From contig CALURO010000009.1 of assembly GCA_944323205.1 (NCBI GenBank), positions 1 to 64,000 on the forward strand: DNA of 64,000 bases, given 5' to 3'. Origin of the DNA: an uncultured Mucispirillum sp. (GTDB taxonomy: Bacteria > Chrysiogenota > Deferribacteres > Deferribacterales > Mucispirillaceae). This document shows, in pieces, positions 9,421 to 18,845 of the stretch. The position numbers were made by a program, and so were the translations under genes. The notes under the pieces are model-generated. The model did no database searches. It was not told the origin of the DNA and saw nothing but the letters and a program-made list of their open reading frames with translations. The first letter of the stretch is position 1, and each line of letters opens with the position of its first letter.

Positions 9421-11162
9421 GGCAGCACCTCTTTCCTAGTATTTTTATCAGGCACTAAGGCTGATGAAATATATAAAACTGCAAAAAGCAGCAATAATGG
9501 ATATATGTATACTATAAAACTTATTGCAGCAGCGGTTAGATTAATTTCTGAAATATTAAAACACTGCTGAATAAGCATACTTTGTGAGAATGTAACAACA
9601 GGCAGTAAAAAATAAGACAGCACTGAAAAAATAGTTATAGTTTTACCTAAGAAACGAAATGCTGGGAATATCATCATAGCAGCACCAAACCCAAGTAAAT
9701 ACTGCAAAAGGTAGCCGTTATTCATAAGCACATCAACACCTTTTAATGAGCCATAAAATGCTATTGCACTGCTTTTCATCATAGCTATGGAGGTTTGGGC
9801 AATATCATTTACTGCCTGCCCTTCAGGTATATCTATTTTATAATTTTGTATAATAGACAAGGCATTATTTGCTTCATTTAAAAATTTATCACTTAAAGGC
9901 TGAGGCAGTAGAGCAAATAAAAACTGATAGCCGCCGAAAATCGCAATAATAGCAGTAAGCCAGTAAAGCACAAAAGGTGGAAAAAAGTTTTTAATAATTT
10001 GATTTAACTTATTTAATACATATACAGGCAGAAAAAATACAATACCTATAATATTTGCAGCAATTCTGCCGGGAATATCAAGCCATGGCCTGTTTCTGTT
10101 TTCATAAGTATATTTTTCTGCCTCTTTTGCTCGTTTTTTAGCAAGTTTTGCCTGTATTTTTTCTTCTTTAGCTTTCAGTTTTGCGGCTTTTTTATCAAGT
10201 GGTGCAGAGTTATTTGTATCGCTTTTAGTATTTTCGCTATCTGCAGCCATATCTTTTATTTCTTCTTCGCTTATAATGCCAGCAGGTATTTCATCAAGTG
10301 TTTTTTCAACAGGTCCTTCATTAGATACTTCAATTTTATCTGCCTGCTCATTTAACAGTTTGCCGTATAAAAGCTCTGCTTCTGTTTCATCTTTTGGTGT
10401 ATCATCTTCATGAGCAGGTTTTAAAATATCAGATAAATCAATACTGTCTAATAACTCATCTTCTGCTATATCTTCTGGACTTTCTTCTGCATTATCAGAA
10501 GCTAAGGCTGCTTTATTATTTGTATTATCATCAGTTTTTGGCTCAACAAGTGGTGTTTCTGCATCAAAATTATTCTTTTTAGGGGCAGATAAGTCAATAT
10601 TTTCTATACTGCTGTCTTCCTTTGGAGTAAAAACTGGAGTAATATCATCATCTATTGCTGTTTCTTTGCTGCCTGTATATTTTTTATAAAGGTTGATTAA
10701 ATTATCTTCCATACCTTTATCAAAAAATATTACTAAAAACTGTCCCTTTAATGGCACTGTTTGGAATTTATATAAATTACTGCTTAAATACTCTTTAACT
10801 GCAGCACTATTTTCTTCGCTGATAATAAGTGCAGATTTACATTCAAGATTGGATAAATCATCACTTTTAAGGCGGAACTGGTTATTATTTTTGCTTATAT
10901 CCTGACTAATTCTAAATAATGCATTTGCACTATTTTCTGAAAGATTACTATCTTCTGCAAACTTAGAAACATACTGTGCTGTATCACTATCTATGGTTTG
11001 AACATCAGTTTCTGTGAAATAGTATGATTTACGCTTAGTATCTAGTAAAATATAAGCAGGAAATATAGTTTTATCATCATATTCTTCACCTTTTTTTATA
11101 AGGCGGACACCTGCTTTTTCAAAAAATTTAGATATAGACTGTTCAAACTCCTGCTGCTGCAT
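9417..11162 (-). CDS. hypothetical membrane protein coupled to hemerythrin
   Basis: The family is not recognised. The first 170 residues are soluble and of mixed composition. Residues about 170-320 are acidic and low in complexity (many Asp, Glu, Asn, Ser). A Lys/Ala/Glu-rich stretch that probably forms a coiled coil follows, near residues 325-350. The C-terminal third has four or five membrane segments (for example PWLDIPGRIAANIIGIVFFL, then AIIAIFGGYQFLFALL). The stop overlaps the hemerythrin start by 4 bases, so the two are made together. An obvious guess is that the pair works in oxygen or redox sensing, but nothing in this protein shows it. Confidence 0.6.
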   Translation of the reverse strand: MQQQEFEQSISKFFEKAGVRLIKKGEEYDDKTIFPAYILLDTKRKSYYFTETDVQTIDSDTAQYVSKFAEDSNLSENSANALFRISQDISKNNNQFRLKSDDLSNLECKSALIISEENSAAVKEYLSSNLYKFQTVPLKGQFLVIFFDKGMEDNLINLYKKYTGSKETAIDDDITPVFTPKEDSSIENIDLSAPKKNNFDAETPLVEPKTDDNTNNKAALASDNAEESPEDIAEDELLDSIDLSDILKPAHEDDTPKDETEAELLYGKLLNEQADKIEVSNEGPVEKTLDEIPAGIISEEEIKDMAADSENTKSDTNNSAPLDKKAAKLKAKEEKIQAKLAKKRAKEAEKYTYENRNRPWLDIPGRIAANIIGIVFFLPVYVLNKLNQIIKNFFPPFVLYWLTAIIAIFGGYQFLFALLPQPLSDKFLNEANNALSIIQNYKIDIPEGQAVNDIAQTSIAMMKSSAIAFYGSLKGVDVLMNNGYLLQYLLGFGAAMMIFPAFRFLGKTITIFSVLSYFLLPVVTFSQSMLIQQCFNISEINLTAAAISFIVYIYPLLLLFAVLYISSALVPDKNTRKEVLP

Positions 11163-11243
11163 TTACTGCTCCATATATATAATTATAAATAATAATTATA
11201 TAATATACTACTAAAAAAATAATACTTCAATAAAAGATTTACA

Positions 11244-11440
11244 TTTGGGGGTATCCCATTTCTTTTACAACACCTTATGTCACTCAAAGGTGTAGCATCT
11301 AGCGGAGACGAAAAGTCTGTAATTTTTACTAGCTGGAACATTATAAGATTCTTCGCCTACTATCGCAGGCTCTGAATGACAAGGTAGATATAGATAAAAA
11401 ACATATGTCACTCAGAGCGAAGCGAAGAGTCTATAATTTT
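11244..11440. repeat. dispersed intergenic repeat cluster (three partial units)
   Basis: The stretch 11269-11381 is, in reverse orientation, a diverged copy of 41368-41461. Shared blocks include AACACCTTATGTCACTCA, GAACATTATAAGATTCTTCG and GAATGACA. A further unit at 11404-11430 repeats the TGTCACTCAGAGCGAAGCGA core seen at 41112. The gap between the membrane protein and rpmB (11163-11641) holds only this cluster and a hairpin at 11571-11616; I see no gene in it. Confidence 0.75.
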
Positions 11441-11570
11441 TACTGATTATAAAAAATGATACAAACATACTATTATGAAAACAGTATATTTTCATATATA
11501 AGGAATATGCCGCTGGATAAGATAACCTGAGCGGCAGTGTCATAAATATGTAAGAAAATAAAGCCATCGT

Positions 11571-11616
11571 CCTGCCTAAAACTATCTGAATATATGCTCA
11601 GCAGTATTTAGGCGGG
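11571..11616 (-). terminator. long imperfect hairpin downstream of rpmB
   Basis: CCTGCCTAAA (11571-11580) pairs with TTTAGGCGGG (11607-11616). Inside, AGT/ACT and TCAG/CTGA pairs extend the stem toward an 8-base loop. On the minus strand it follows rpmB by about 25 bases and is trailed by TTTATTTT, so it may terminate rpmB, though the T run is not immediate. Confidence 0.45.
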
Positions 11617-11641
11617 AAGGATTGTATATAAAAAGCTGTTA

Positions 11642-11833
11642 TTATGCTTTTTTAACTTTACCGGCTTTAAGGCATTTTGCACAAACTTTTTTTCTTACAA
11701 CAGTTCCATCTGCCTCAACAGTTTTTACGCTGTGAAGGTTAGGGTAGAACTTTCTTCTTGATACATTATGTGCATGGCTTATTAAGTTTCCACTTAATGG
11801 ACCTTTGCCACAAACATCACATCGTCTTGCCAT
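11642..11833 (-). CDS. rpmB: 50S ribosomal protein L28
   Basis: A 63-residue L28 with the zinc-binding (four-Cys) form: CDVCGKGP near the N-terminus and CAKCLKAG near the C-terminus. The SHAHNVSRRKFYPNL core is typical. AAGGAGG lies 8 bases before the ATG. It is transcribed divergently from the DUF1858 gene. Confidence 0.97.
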   Translation of the reverse strand: MARRCDVCGKGPLSGNLISHAHNVSRRKFYPNLHSVKTVEADGTVVRKKVCAKCLKAGKVKKA

Positions 11834-11914
11834 ATCATTCCTCCTTGCTTTTTAGGGAGTAAAATGATAACCTATTTTTTATGAAAATAGCAAGTATTTT
11901 TTTAAGGAGGAGCT

Positions 11915-12115
11915 ATGATTATTACAAAAGATACTTTAACAGCTGATATTTTAAAAAATATTAATGGAGCGAAAGAGTTTTTTGAAAGCCTTAATATGGG
12001 CTGTCTTAGCTGCATGGGTATACAAAATGAAACATTAGAAAAAAGCTGTCTTATGCACGGATTAGATATTGAAGAAATTATGGAGAAATTGAATAATTTA
12101 CAAAATAAGCAGTAA
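11915..12115 (+). CDS. DUF1858 domain protein
   Basis: A 66-residue protein matching the DUF1858 domain. Such small helical domains, common in anaerobes, have a conserved Cys pair (here MGCLSCMGI) and occur alone or fused to hybrid-cluster-like and redox proteins; the function is unknown. AAGGAGG precedes the ATG. It is the first gene of a run that continues with trmB (11-base gap). Confidence 0.8.
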   Translation: MIITKDTLTADILKNINGAKEFFESLNMGCLSCMGIQNETLEKSCLMHGLDIEEIMEKLNNLQNKQ

Positions 12116-12126
12116 ATGAGAGCGGA

Positions 12127-12864
12127 ATGGAAGAAAGTAATTTAAATCAAAATGAAAGGCAGATGCCTGCTTTTTTTTCATGGTGGCAGGGTGGTATTCG
12201 TTATGCAGAAAATATTGATAGAAATGGTGAGATATTAAAGCTGCCTTTTGAAAAAAATGCACTTTATGGTGATGAGATATGGAGCCAGCTTTATCCCGGT
12301 ATTAAGCTGCGGCCTTTAACCTGTATGGAGATATTTGGCAATAATAATCCACTTAATTTAGAAATAGGTATAGGAAATGGTGAATTTATTGCAAAATATG
12401 CAAGTGATAAACCAAAGGAAAACTGGCTTGGAGTAGAAGTATTTAAAAAAATATTTAAACTGGCAGAAAAAAGGGCAAATAAAGTAGAAACGGATAATAT
12501 ACGCATTATTCAGTTTGATGCAGCTCTTATTTTAAGGCTTATGGAAGATGAGTCATTAAGTAATGTTTATGTAAATTTTCCTGACCCATGGCCTAAGAAA
12601 AAACATAAAAGAAGAAGGCTGTTAAAGCCTGAATTTATGCAGCTTATAGTTTCCAAGCTGAAAAAAGGCGGTTTTATGCAGATAGCAACAGACCATGATG
12701 ACTATGCAGAAGAAATAAATGAAAATTTAAAAGAAGTAACAGGAATAAAATCTATATATGATACAAGTTTTGTTCGCCATGTAGATGATTATTTTCCTAC
12801 AAAATATTTTAGAAAATTTGTAAGCAGTGAAGGTGCTTATTTTTTTAGATATGAGAGAATATGA
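12127..12864 (+). CDS. trmB: tRNA (guanine46-N7)-methyltransferase
   Basis: TrmB methylates N7 of G46 in the tRNA variable loop using S-adenosylmethionine. The SAM-binding loop is LEIGIGNGEFIAKYA, and the family signature NFPDPWPKKKHKRRRL is complete. The N-terminal 70 residues are longer than in E. coli and carry an FFSWWQGG segment of unknown role. The stop overlaps the next start by 4 bases (ATGA). Confidence 0.93.
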   Translation: MEESNLNQNERQMPAFFSWWQGGIRYAENIDRNGEILKLPFEKNALYGDEIWSQLYPGIKLRPLTCMEIFGNNNPLNLEIGIGNGEFIAKYASDKPKENWLGVEVFKKIFKLAEKRANKVETDNIRIIQFDAALILRLMEDESLSNVYVNFPDPWPKKKHKRRRLLKPEFMQLIVSKLKKGGFMQIATDHDDYAEEINENLKEVTGIKSIYDTSFVRHVDDYFPTKYFRKFVSSEGAYFFRYERI

Positions 12865-14117
12865 TTATGAAAAAAATAGTTTTATTATTAATGATGATAT
12901 TATGCTTTTCCCAAATATCTTATGGAGAAAACACTTACAATAGAATATACTCTTTTACTATTGATGGAGTAATTACAGACGCAGCTGCATCCTACATAGA
13001 AAATAATATAAAAAAGGCAGAGCAGGAGAATGTGCCTGTATTAATGTATATTGATACACCCGGTGGAGTGCTTGAATCTACAAGAAAAATAGTGCAGACA
13101 CTGCTTTCAGCTAAAGTGCCTGTTATATCTTATGTTTATCCAAACGGTGCACGTGCTGCTTCAGCTGGCATATTTATAACCATGGCTGCAGAGTTTTCTG
13201 CAATGAGTGAAAGCTCAAATATTGGTGCTGCTCACCCTGTATCTTCAAGTGGTGAAGATATAAAAGGCGATATGGCAGAAAAAGTTTTAAATGATACTAC
13301 TGCTTTAATTAAAACTATTGCAGAAAAGCGTGGTAAAAATATTGAAGCGGCTGTTGGTATGGTTACAAAATCAAAAAGCTATACATCAAGTGAAGCATTA
13401 AAATTAAATTTAGTTGATGCAGTAGTAAATCATGATGAGCTTATAAAATTAATTTCTAAAAGATATAATATATCAGAAAATGCAGATATAATTAATATAG
13501 AGCCTGATTTTAAGCAGGAAATATATAATATTATTGCTAACCCTGATTTTTTAGCTGCAGTTTTATTTCTAGGTATTATTCTTATTATGCTTGAAGTGAA
13601 AATGCCCGGTACATTTATTTTTGCAGGGCTTGGTATTGTATGCTTAATAGTATTTGCTTTTGGTGCAAATATTATACCTATAAACTTTTTAGGAATAATG
13701 CTTATACTTTTAGGGTTTGGATTATTTATTGCAGAAATATTTATCACCAGCTTTGGAGCATTAACTGTTGCTGGGCTTGTAAGTCTTGTATTTGGGCTTA
13801 AGATGCTTTTTGACAGTGAGCATTCTACTGGAATATCTGTATCTTTATGGGTTATTCTCTTAATTATATGTACTACTTTATTAACAGCATTGCTAATAGG
13901 CAGGCTTGTAATGAAAGATTTTAGAAAAAGACCATCATCAGGACCTGAAACAATGCTTGATAAAGAGGCAGTTGTTATAGAGTGGGAAAATAACAATGGC
14001 AGAGTTAAAATATATGAAGAGATATGGAATGCATACAGTGATGAAAATTTATCAGTAAATGATGCAGTGATTATTACAAATATAGAGGGCTTAAAACTTA
14101 AGGTTAAGAAAAAATAA
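12861..14117 (+). CDS. NfeD-family membrane-bound ClpP-class serine protease
   Basis: Layout from the N-terminus: signal segment, ClpP-class protease domain (DTPGGVLEST oxyanion region, and the serine in GARAASAGIFI near residue 100), four membrane helices (about 225-340) and a C-terminal NfeD OB-fold ending in VKIYEEIWNAYSDENL. Known relatives process stomatin-like proteins; no stomatin gene is adjacent here. The start overlaps trmB by 4 bases; a second ATG at 12867 is also possible. The next gene begins at the base after the stop. Confidence 0.9.
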   Translation: MIMKKIVLLLMMILCFSQISYGENTYNRIYSFTIDGVITDAAASYIENNIKKAEQENVPVLMYIDTPGGVLESTRKIVQTLLSAKVPVISYVYPNGARAASAGIFITMAAEFSAMSESSNIGAAHPVSSSGEDIKGDMAEKVLNDTTALIKTIAEKRGKNIEAAVGMVTKSKSYTSSEALKLNLVDAVVNHDELIKLISKRYNISENADIINIEPDFKQEIYNIIANPDFLAAVLFLGIILIMLEVKMPGTFIFAGLGIVCLIVFAFGANIIPINFLGIMLILLGFGLFIAEIFITSFGALTVAGLVSLVFGLKMLFDSEHSTGISVSLWVILLIICTTLLTALLIGRLVMKDFRKRPSSGPETMLDKEAVVIEWENNNGRVKIYEEIWNAYSDENLSVNDAVIITNIEGLKLKVKKK

Positions 14118-15278
14118 ATGAAAAGAGTAGTATTTGTTAGGGATAAAACTAATAAACATTCTATAAGAGCACTTTTAGCAGCTTATGAAAAATGGTTTCC
14201 TGAAAAAGATTACTATGTATTAACACCGCAGGACGCTTTTGATTTTTTAGAAGAAGATGATTTAGCTTTATTCTCATTTTTAACAGGCACAAGCAGTGCA
14301 TATATTGATTATGTTACAAGACTAAAAGCAAAACTTCCTAAAATAAATACTGTATGCGGCGGTGCTCATGCCAGTGCAAGAAGTGAAGATATGCTTAAAT
14401 ATTTTGACGGGGTATGCACAGGGGAAGGGGAAGAAAGCATTAAAGATATTATAGAGATGGCTTATGCTGGCAGAGTGGAAGGAATAATCACTGGCAGGAA
14501 AGTATTAAATCTTGATGAATACAGAGTGTTTCCAAGAAAAATGGTATCGTTAGGGCCAATAGAAATAGTAAGAGGCTGCCCAAGCGGCTGTGCATACTGC
14601 CAGACACCTCAGCTTTTCCGCGGTAAACTGCGCCATAGAAGTATAGATTTTATTGTGGAAGAAATAAAGTTTGCACTAAGCAGAAAAGGGTTTGCTGATG
14701 TCCGTTTTATTGCACCGGATGCGTCATCATACCAATATAATAAAGGTATCAACTTAGAGGCAATAGAAAGTCTTTTATATAATGCAAGAAAAACAATAGG
14801 CACAAACGGCAAGCTGTTTTACGGCACATTTCCTTCAGAGCTGGACCCGTCAGGTGTTTCAAAAGAGCTTGTAGATTTGCTTGTTAAATATTGTGATAAT
14901 AAGCAGATAGTTTTAGGATTGCAGTCAGCATCTTATGATATGCAGAAGATTATGCACAGGCGTTCAGGGCTTAGAGAGACAGAAAATGCTATTGAGCTTT
15001 TTTTAGATAAGAATTTTGAAATAGTTGTTGACTTAATATTCGGACTGCCCTATGAAACAGAAGAAACTTATGAAGAAACATATAAGTTTATAGAAAAATG
15101 GAAAGGCAGAGTTACTATACATTCTCACCCATTTGACCCGCTGCCTGGAAGCAAATGGCAGTATGAAAAAGCAACAGAAGTGCCTGCAAAATTAGTAAAG
15201 GCAGTCCGCAGTTTAGAAGGTATAGGCAGAGTATTTGGCAGAGTAACAAAAGATAAGGAGAAAGTATGCAGAATATAG
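14118..15278 (+). CDS. B12-binding/radical SAM domain protein (TIGR04013-like)
   Basis: The N-terminal 130 residues form a cobalamin-binding-like fold (for example TVCGGAHASAR and GVCTGEGEESI). The radical SAM core carries the cluster motif in GCPSGCAYCQTP (C-x3-C-x2-C). The C-terminus is short, with no extra cluster domain. Members of this group are of unknown substrate, so I give none. It starts directly after nfeD with no gap and overlaps the DUF493 gene by 13 bases, so the run is tightly coupled. Confidence 0.85.
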   Translation: MKRVVFVRDKTNKHSIRALLAAYEKWFPEKDYYVLTPQDAFDFLEEDDLALFSFLTGTSSAYIDYVTRLKAKLPKINTVCGGAHASARSEDMLKYFDGVCTGEGEESIKDIIEMAYAGRVEGIITGRKVLNLDEYRVFPRKMVSLGPIEIVRGCPSGCAYCQTPQLFRGKLRHRSIDFIVEEIKFALSRKGFADVRFIAPDASSYQYNKGINLEAIESLLYNARKTIGTNGKLFYGTFPSELDPSGVSKELVDLLVKYCDNKQIVLGLQSASYDMQKIMHRRSGLRETENAIELFLDKNFEIVVDLIFGLPYETEETYEETYKFIEKWKGRVTIHSHPFDPLPGSKWQYEKATEVPAKLVKAVRSLEGIGRVFGRVTKDKEKVCRI

Positions 15279-15541
15279 ATAATCAGGGAAAAACATTAAA
15301 AGATTTGCAAAAATTCCCAGATGTATTTACATTTAAAATTATGGGGGAAAATACAAACCAGTTTTCAGCTTCTGCAAGAAAAATATTTGATGATAGAAGT
15401 GATGTTACTTTTGCAGAAAATATCAGCAGAACAGGGAAGTATATAAGCATATCAGCAACAACAGAAGTATGGACTTATGAAGAATTAGAAAGCCTTTATA
15501 CTGCTATCAGCAAACTAGAAGGCTTAAAATTTCATGTATAG
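15266..15541 (+). CDS. DUF493 (YbeD-like) protein
   Basis: A 91-residue protein with the YbeD/DUF493 fold features: PDVFTFKIMGEN at the first strand and the GKYISISATTEVWTYEELES segment. The fold resembles small ligand-binding ACT-like domains; its function is unsettled. AAGGAG precedes the start inside the end of the radical SAM gene. Confidence 0.85.
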   Translation: MQNIDNQGKTLKDLQKFPDVFTFKIMGENTNQFSASARKIFDDRSDVTFAENISRTGKYISISATTEVWTYEELESLYTAISKLEGLKFHV

Positions 15542-15552
15542 GGAGAGTGTAT

Positions 15553-16164
15553 ATGAATGATATTGAGAAAAAACTATATGATGCTGTAATGGAAAATAAT
15601 ATTGATGAATTATCAAATCTTTTGAAAGAAGATAATGTAGATATTAATTTTCAAGCTGTAAATGGAGATACACTTCTTCATATAGTTAAAAGCAGGCAGG
15701 CAGTTGAAATTTTAATGAGTGCAGGTATAGACCATACTATTAAAAATAAGGATGGTATGACTGCTTTTGGAAAATATTTTGAAAAAGCATATATGAAACA
15801 GTATGAAGATATTTTGTTGAGTCTTTTAAAAGAAGGTGTTAATATTAACGCACCTGCTTATTGTGATGAAGTACCTGTTATAAAATTATCAAATAATGCA
15901 GCAACATTAAGCAGTAATATTGAGCAGCTGCAGTTTTTAGTAAAAAACGGGGCAGATATAAATATAAAAAATAGTCAGGGATTTACTCCACTTATGATTG
16001 CCGTATTAAAGAATAATATAGATATGATTTTTGCCCTGCTTGATGCTGGGGCTGATACTTCTTTAACAGATAATAAAGGCAGAACTGCAAAAGATATAGG
16101 GCTTTCTTTAATAGAATCAGGCTACTATACACCAGCTTTAAAAAATATTATTAATAATATGTAA
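15553..16164 (+). CDS. ankyrin repeat protein
   Basis: This 203-residue protein carries about four ankyrin repeats. The clearest are DTLLHIVKSRQAVEILMSAG and QGFTPLMIAVLKNNIDMIFA, each with the usual helix-loop-helix spacing. It has no signal peptide, so it is probably cytoplasmic; the partner is unknown. I place the start at the ATG 15553 because GGGAGAG at 15541-15547 is its ribosome binding site; an in-frame GTG at 15547 would sit inside that site. It ends the run that began at 11915. Confidence 0.85.
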   Translation: MNDIEKKLYDAVMENNIDELSNLLKEDNVDINFQAVNGDTLLHIVKSRQAVEILMSAGIDHTIKNKDGMTAFGKYFEKAYMKQYEDILLSLLKEGVNINAPAYCDEVPVIKLSNNAATLSSNIEQLQFLVKNGADINIKNSQGFTPLMIAVLKNNIDMIFALLDAGADTSLTDNKGRTAKDIGLSLIESGYYTPALKNIINNM

Positions 16165-16168
16165 TAAA

Positions 16169-16192
16169 ACTGGCAGGTTAAAGTCTACCAGT
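16169..16192. terminator. weak convergent terminator
   Basis: ACTGGCAG (16169-16176) pairs with CTACCAGT (16185-16192) with one mismatch. On the minus strand it is followed by TTTTATT, so it can end the dxr operon. It overlaps the dxr stop codon region. Confidence 0.45.
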
Positions 16193-17290
16193 GATTTCTT
16201 CTGCTGCTTTTTGATATTTTATAATATTTTCTTCTGCTTCATCAATAGTTTTAGCATCTTGAATATCTACTTTGCTTAAAACTTCTTCTATAATATTAGG
16301 TATATCTTTAAATGCTATTTTTTCTTTTAAAAATGCATAAACTGCCTGCTCGTTTGCTGCATTCATTGCTGTCATTAATGCGTTGGAATCAGTTTTTAAT
16401 ATATCCATGGCTATTTTTAAGCACTTAAATTTCTGCATGTCTGGCTTAAAGAATGTAAGCGATTTATATTCCCACATATTTACTGGATTTACAGTAGAGT
16501 TTATTCTATCTGGATAGCCAAGAGCAACTGCAATAGGTGTTTTCATATCAGGTATACCAAGCTGGGCTATTGTAGAGCCATCTGTAAAAGTAATATATGA
16601 ATGCACAATACTTTCAGGGTGTATTATAACATCTAGTTTTTCAGGCTCTATATCAAATAAAAACCTTGCTTCTATTAATTCAAGGCCTTTATTCATCATA
16701 GTAGCAGAATCTATTGTAATTTTAGAACCCATAGACCAGTTAGGATGTTTTAGAGCTTCTGCTTTATTAATATAATCAAATGCTTCTTTTGGTCTGTATC
16801 TAAATGGACCGCCGCTTGCTGTTAGTGTGATTTTTGAAACATACTGTTTTCTTTGCCCTAAAAGGCACTGGAATATAGCAGAATGTTCACTATCAACAGG
16901 AAGGATTTTTGCTCCATTATTTTTTGCTTCATTTATTATAAGGCTGCCTGCAGTAACGATAGATTCTTTATTAGCAAGTGCGATATGTGTGCCGTTTTTT
17001 ACAATATCATATACAAGTCGCACAACTGAAACACCTGCTGCTGCAAAAAGCACAATATCTACCATTTCTTTATTAATAATATCTAATATCTGTTTGTGGC
17101 TGTCAGGGCTGCTTGTAAGAACAGCATATTTTGCATTAAGCAGATTTTTTGCAGTTTCCAGCCCCTGAATATTTTGGTGGGCTGTTACAAAAACTGTTTC
17201 AAATAAATCACTGTTTGAAGAAACAACTTCTACACTTGATGAACCAACTGAGCCTGTAACACCTATAATACCTATTTTCTTTTTATTCAT
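16178..17290 (-). CDS. dxr: 1-deoxy-D-xylulose 5-phosphate reductoisomerase
   Basis: The second enzyme of the MEP isoprenoid pathway, an NADPH and metal dependent reductoisomerase. Visible marks are GVTGSVGSSS (NADPH loop), ALANKESIVTAG, VDSEHSAIFQ (metal and substrate site), the flexible ASGGPFR loop and HPNWSMGSKITIDSATMMNK. The length of 370 is slightly shorter than in E. coli (398). It is the last gene of pyrH-frr-uppS-cdsA-dxr. Confidence 0.96.
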   Translation of the reverse strand: MNKKKIGIIGVTGSVGSSSVEVVSSNSDLFETVFVTAHQNIQGLETAKNLLNAKYAVLTSSPDSHKQILDIINKEMVDIVLFAAAGVSVVRLVYDIVKNGTHIALANKESIVTAGSLIINEAKNNGAKILPVDSEHSAIFQCLLGQRKQYVSKITLTASGGPFRYRPKEAFDYINKAEALKHPNWSMGSKITIDSATMMNKGLELIEARFLFDIEPEKLDVIIHPESIVHSYITFTDGSTIAQLGIPDMKTPIAVALGYPDRINSTVNPVNMWEYKSLTFFKPDMQKFKCLKIAMDILKTDSNALMTAMNAANEQAVYAFLKEKIAFKDIPNIIEEVLSKVDIQDAKTIDEAEENIIKYQKAAEEITGRL

Positions 17291-17292
17291 AA

Positions 17293-18108
17293 TTATTTGC
17301 CTGCAATATATATAAGATAAAAGTAAAGAACAGGGCCTGCTATCATTAATGAATCAAACCTGTCTAAAATACCGCCGTGACCTGGAAAAAGTGTGCCACT
17401 GTCTTTTACATTTGCACTGCGTTTTATCATTGATTCTATTAAATCACCAATAACACCTGCCACAATTACATCTACTAAAATAATCGCCATAATCACCCAG
17501 CTTTCATTTAAAAGGTAGTAGTTAAAAAGTGCACCGATTATTAATGCACCGATAATACCGCCAATTAATCCCTCTACAGATTTATTAGGGCTTACTTTTG
17601 GAATAAGCCGATGTTTACCAAAAGCAACACCTGTAAAATATGCAAAGGAATCACTTGCCCATACTACAAAGCATAAAAATAATACCCATTCATAACCTAT
17701 GCCTTTTAAAAGAGCAAGGAATGTAAGTGTAAAAGGAACAAACATTACTGCAAAAAAGTTGTATGATACTTCTTCCATAACTTTATCTGTTGGGTTTGCA
17801 GAAAACATTTTTAAAAGAAATAATATAAAAAGGATAACAAATGAATATGCTGTAAAAGCAGTAAAGCCTAAGAAATATATTAAAACTGGAACGACTGCTG
17901 ATGATATCCACATTAATGGAGTATACAGGCGTATATTATCGTTTTTCATAATCTTTATAAACTCATAAGTGCCTAAAATGGATATTATCATAATAACAGT
18001 TAAAAATATATGGGAATGAGCTTTAATAATTAAAAATAGTGCAAGTGGTATAAGTATTAATGCTACAATTATCCGCATAAACATTTCTTTTGCCTTTTTG
18101 CTTTCCAT
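17293..18108 (-). CDS. cdsA: phosphatidate cytidylyltransferase
   Basis: CdsA makes CDP-diacylglycerol for phospholipid synthesis. About eight membrane segments and the C-terminal signature with KDSGTLFPGHGGILDRFDS are visible, with SPNKSVEGLIGG before it. I choose the ATG at 18108 because GAGGGA lies 5 bases upstream; a TTG at 18120 is in frame but overlaps that site. The gene begins nine bases after the uppS stop and ends 2 bases before dxr. Confidence 0.94.
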   Translation of the reverse strand: MESKKAKEMFMRIIVALILIPLALFLIIKAHSHIFLTVIMIISILGTYEFIKIMKNDNIRLYTPLMWISSAVVPVLIYFLGFTAFTAYSFVILFILFLLKMFSANPTDKVMEEVSYNFFAVMFVPFTLTFLALLKGIGYEWVLFLCFVVWASDSFAYFTGVAFGKHRLIPKVSPNKSVEGLIGGIIGALIIGALFNYYLLNESWVIMAIILVDVIVAGVIGDLIESMIKRSANVKDSGTLFPGHGGILDRFDSLMIAGPVLYFYLIYIAGK

Positions 18109-18116
18109 AAAATCCC

Positions 18117-18845
18117 TCAATTACTATTTAACTGTTCATCAGTTTTGCCAAACCTGCGAACTCTTTTATTAAATTCATCTACTGCCTTGTCAAAATCCTT
18201 TTCATCAAAATCAGGCCACAGTTTATCAGTAAAATAAAGCTCAGCATAAGATATCCGCCATAACATAAAGTTGCTTATACGCTGCTCACCGCTTGTGCGT
18301 ATAAGTAAATCTACATCTGGAAGCTCACTGTTATAAAGGTTTTCTCTAATAGTATCTTTTGATATATCTTCAATATTTATACTGCCCTGCTGCACTTTTT
18401 CTGCAATCTGCTTCATACAGTCTACAAGTTCATCCTGAGCACTGTAACTTAAAGCCATATTTAAAAGCAGACCTGTATTATTTTTTGTTTCTTCTTTAAG
18501 TTTTAAAAGTGAGAGTCTGGTTTTTTCTGGTATCAGCCCGCTTCTGCCAGACATAACAAACCGAATATTATTTTTAGTAATAGTATCCCATTCTGAAGCA
18601 ATATACTCATCAAGCAGGTTCATTAAAAAAGAAACTTCTTCTTTCGGACGGAGCCAGTTTTCAGCAGAAAAGGCAAATACGCTTAATGCTTTTAAATGGT
18701 TTTCTGCAGCATGGGTTATAATCTTTTTAACAGCCTTTACACCTTCTTTATGACCTAAAAAACGAGGAAGTCCCCGTTTTTTAGCCCATCTGCCGTTACC
18801 GTCCATAATTATTGCAATATGGAGATTTTCTAAGCCTTTTGGCAT
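18117..18845 (-). CDS. uppS: undecaprenyl diphosphate synthase
   Basis: A cis-prenyltransferase that builds the C55 carrier lipid for cell wall synthesis. The IIMDGNGRWAKKRGLPR motif, the GHKEGVKAVK helix and the C-terminal RTSGEQRISNFMLWR and YAELYF segments are complete. The usual 240-residue length holds. Its start overlaps the frr stop by one base. Confidence 0.96.
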   Translation of the reverse strand: MPKGLENLHIAIIMDGNGRWAKKRGLPRFLGHKEGVKAVKKIITHAAENHLKALSVFAFSAENWLRPKEEVSFLMNLLDEYIASEWDTITKNNIRFVMSGRSGLIPEKTRLSLLKLKEETKNNTGLLLNMALSYSAQDELVDCMKQIAEKVQQGSINIEDISKDTIRENLYNSELPDVDLLIRTSGEQRISNFMLWRISYAELYFTDKLWPDFDEKDFDKAVDEFNKRVRRFGKTDEQLNSN

